Positions 62,165 to 64,000 of a stretch of 64,000 nucleotides of DNA are shown piece after piece. The stretch spans positions 682,001 to 746,000 of the forward strand of contig CM074761.1 in NCBI GenBank assembly GCA_037355855.1, read 5' to 3'. The notes under the pieces were generated by a model. That model was given only the letters and a program-made list of their open reading frames with translations. It made no database searches and was not told where the DNA came from. Position 1 is the stretch's first letter; each line of letters starts with the position of its first letter. The position numbers and the translations under genes were made by a program. Source of the DNA: Pseudo-nitzschia pungens (lineage: Eukaryota; Bacillariophyta; Bacillariophyceae; Bacillariales; Bacillariaceae).

Positions 62165-63184
62165 ATGGCGAATCATCAATTCTTATTCATCGTCTTCATG
62201 TTGGGCTTCGGGGCGGGTCTTCTTAGCTCGCATCTCCAATCACTTACGCACCAATTCGTTGGCGAAGTAATACACGAAGATAATGTTGGATACGCTCCGG
62301 AATGCAGCGGAGTTAATCTGGACCCGTTTCCTCTTCCGCCTTGCGTTTCCGAACGTACCTCGGCGGTATACGTATTCTATGGCCATCCTGTTAGGTCGCA
62401 CGAAGGGGACACTCTCTTCAATTCAATCGGCACTCTACTGAAATCTAATTTTCCGGGACGAGTTCGAGTCGTGGTTGACGAGAAAGTAAACAGCACCATT
62501 CGGGAGAAGATCAGTCCGATTTACAAAAATATGCTAGATAAAATCGACTTGCACGTTGTTGCTCTACCCAACCTCAATGGCAAGGAACTCATCCCCCACT
62601 CCAACAAAATTCGAGCACTTCAGGCCGGAGCCCTAATCTATGGGAACGACAGCAACGAATGCACGGTGTCATTGGACACCGACACATACGTCCATCCCAG
62701 CGCACCGTGGAAAAAACTCTTATCGATCCTTCAACTTTACGAGGTTGCTGTTTCACACGATTGTGACGTGCCGATCGCAGGTGTTCCCGGATTTCTGAGG
62801 GAGTTCATGCCAAACACGGGAGTGTTAGCTCTTCGCAATACCCCACGAGTAAGAATGATCCTGAGGGATTGGCTGGATCATTTCGTGCCTTGCAATGCGA
62901 CGCACGTTAGTACATGCACGCCCGGGACAGATCAATACCCCTTCCTCCAACTTACCGCAAAACACGCTGCGCGTCTCCATAAACTAGACAACAGCTGGAA
63001 CTGTCGGTTGACGCCAAAGGAAATTGATGCAGGCATTACAGAATTTCCGGTCCACTCTTTGACCGTCCTAAGCAACAAAGCAGATCCTAACGCGGATGAT
63101 ACTGGTGTTTCCACTACCTGTGCTGGAATTAGGAAATGTCACATACTCCACGGGCACTGGCTGAAGTTTCCATCGGATAAGTGA
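62165..63184 (+). CDS. DxD-type glycosyltransferase-like type II membrane protein
   Basis: Intronless, 339 aa. The N-terminal hydrophobic stretch FLFIVFMLGFGAGLLSS is a signal anchor. The lumenal part has a GT-A layout: SAVYVFYGHPVR, a beta strand RVRVVVDEKV, LIPHSNKIRALQAGALIYG (the K-x-x-AL helix seen in nucleotide-sugar enzymes), then the metal-binding CTVSLDTDTYVHPSAPW with its DxD. VPGFLREFMPNTGVLALRN resembles the acceptor-loop NTGV motif, and TDQYPFLQL the D-Q-x motif found in GT8-like and related families. Six or more Cys suggest disulphides. Donor and acceptor unknown. Confidence 0.75.
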   Translation: MANHQFLFIVFMLGFGAGLLSSHLQSLTHQFVGEVIHEDNVGYAPECSGVNLDPFPLPPCVSERTSAVYVFYGHPVRSHEGDTLFNSIGTLLKSNFPGRVRVVVDEKVNSTIREKISPIYKNMLDKIDLHVVALPNLNGKELIPHSNKIRALQAGALIYGNDSNECTVSLDTDTYVHPSAPWKKLLSILQLYEVAVSHDCDVPIAGVPGFLREFMPNTGVLALRNTPRVRMILRDWLDHFVPCNATHVSTCTPGTDQYPFLQLTAKHAARLHKLDNSWNCRLTPKEIDAGITEFPVHSLTVLSNKADPNADDTGVSTTCAGIRKCHILHGHWLKFPSDK

Positions 63185-64000
63185 AAAAAGAGAACCAAAC
63201 TACATTTGTACCGGGTAAACTTTAGCATATTGGAGCTCGTACCGGGAAGGCCTTAGTGGAGTGAATGCATTGAAAACCATATCGAATCCTGTTTGTACTT
63301 TGTGCGTGAATGAAAATTGGCGCGCCAACTAAAATTGGATTGTGGCTAGTATAAGTACGTAATTACGTATCTTACGAGTACCTGGTACGTAAGTTTCGGA
63401 GGATCAATCGAAACAACCTTTTTTACTCCATGTTCAGTAGAGCATGCGTAAACCTTACCGTACGGTACTACATATGTTCTAGTACGAGTAACTTACCCCT
63501 TCAACTGCACACTGGGCCTTATGATTATACGTACGTACTCGTACTGTGAACACTGAAATTACCTGCAAATCGGTGATGGAAAATCGATCCGAATCATCCA
63601 AAAACTCAGTTCTCGAGAAGTCAGGTTTTCTCACGTCATGAATGAACAAACGAAACTCAGAACGATCACACCAACGCTGCATTGTAGATTTAACAGTTTC
63701 AGGTATCTGGGACCTGTATATGCTATCGTAAGGCAAATAATCGTCGCGAACTCAATTGTCCAAAATGATTGCAACAATTACTCGTTCAAAGCTGTGTCTT
63801 CTGTCCAGCATTCTTTATGCCTGGTTCTGCGAATTTTGCATAACATCCCATGCCTTTGTCACTTGTCCGGCAAGGCCAACCCGACCAAGCAGAAGCCCTT
63901 GGAGATCTAGCAGAATTGGCTGTGATCTTATGTCATCGGCGACTGACCTATGGTCGATACTGGATGAAGCAATCGTTCTAGATCCGATTTCCGGACGACA
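63185..64000. other. Right edge, possible partial minus-strand exon
   Basis: A minus-strand segment from about 63712 down to 63566 reads IPETVKSTMQRWCDRSEFRL and then FSRTEFLDDSDRFSITDLQ, bounded by ATATACAG and a GTAATT donor. It looks more protein-like than its surroundings and could be an exon of a gene continuing beyond the window. ACCTTACCGTACGGTAC near 63453 and TACGTAATTACGTATC at 63356-63371 belong to the intergenic motif families. Confidence 0.35.

Overview
The window is nuclear DNA of a photosynthetic stramenopile, almost certainly a diatom. The reasons are visible in the sequence. Genes are short, on both strands, and carry few small GT-AG introns (about 77-500 nt). Two proteins begin with a signal peptide followed by an ASAF-type plastid cleavage motif (TASAFSV, SASFVP), the bipartite targeting signal of secondary red plastids. 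Secreted FAS1/LRR proteins rich in Ser/Thr/Pro and helicase-associated (HA) repeats, both expanded in diatoms, are also present. Species assignment is not possible from sequence alone. No prokaryotic operon, rRNA gene, CRISPR array or convincing tRNA was seen.

Layout. 0.7-5.3 kb: a small two-exon gene and a 948-aa Ser-rich protein, both on the minus strand. 7.4-9.6 kb: a four-FAS1-domain, probably GPI-anchored surface protein. 9.75-12.9 kb: a plastid-targeted FIST domain protein fused to an indole-3-glycerol-phosphate-synthase-like barrel that has lost catalytic residues. 13.8-18.8 kb: three unknown proteins (a possibly myristoylated coiled coil, a secreted/plastid protein, a plastid two-helix membrane protein). 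19.6-20.9 kb: a broken HA-domain gene beside a minisatellite. 21.1-26.2 kb: a coiled-coil protein, a BioD-like P-loop/DRTGG protein and an S1/P1 nuclease that needs a 14-nt microexon. 26.8-31.6 kb: housekeeping genes (mitoribosomal mL46, complex I NDUFB7, V-ATPase subunit D). 31.9-34.5 kb: an ABCG half transporter. 35.4-36.0 kb: a foldback transposable element with long hairpin arms. 36.2-40.6 kb: prefoldin subunit 2, then a CPSF30-type CCCH protein fused to YTH and DCD domains, the most striking gene here. 41.7-45.7 kb: a 1,246-aa FAS1/SAPT-repeat/LRR secreted protein. 46-51.3 kb: a microsatellite-rich, GC-rich island with two poorly known genes. 53.3-55.7 kb: a DYRK1-type kinase. 57.4-57.7 kb: a MITE-like element. 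58-63.2 kb: a GT61 glycosyltransferase, a tail-anchored unknown protein and a DxD glycosyltransferase.

The genes do not form one pathway. Loose themes are RNA processing (CPSF30-YTH-DCD), mitochondrial/vacuolar energetics (mL46, NDUFB7, V-ATPase D), and secretory/cell-surface biology (two FAS1 proteins, ABCG, S1/P1 nuclease, two glycosyltransferases). Intergenic DNA carries a recurrent short vocabulary (ACCGGTA, GTAAGGTTAC, TACGAAGTA and their complements) that I did not see in the exons.

All splice models were built by hand from reading frame, GT/AG signals and protein family continuity. None was checked against transcripts.
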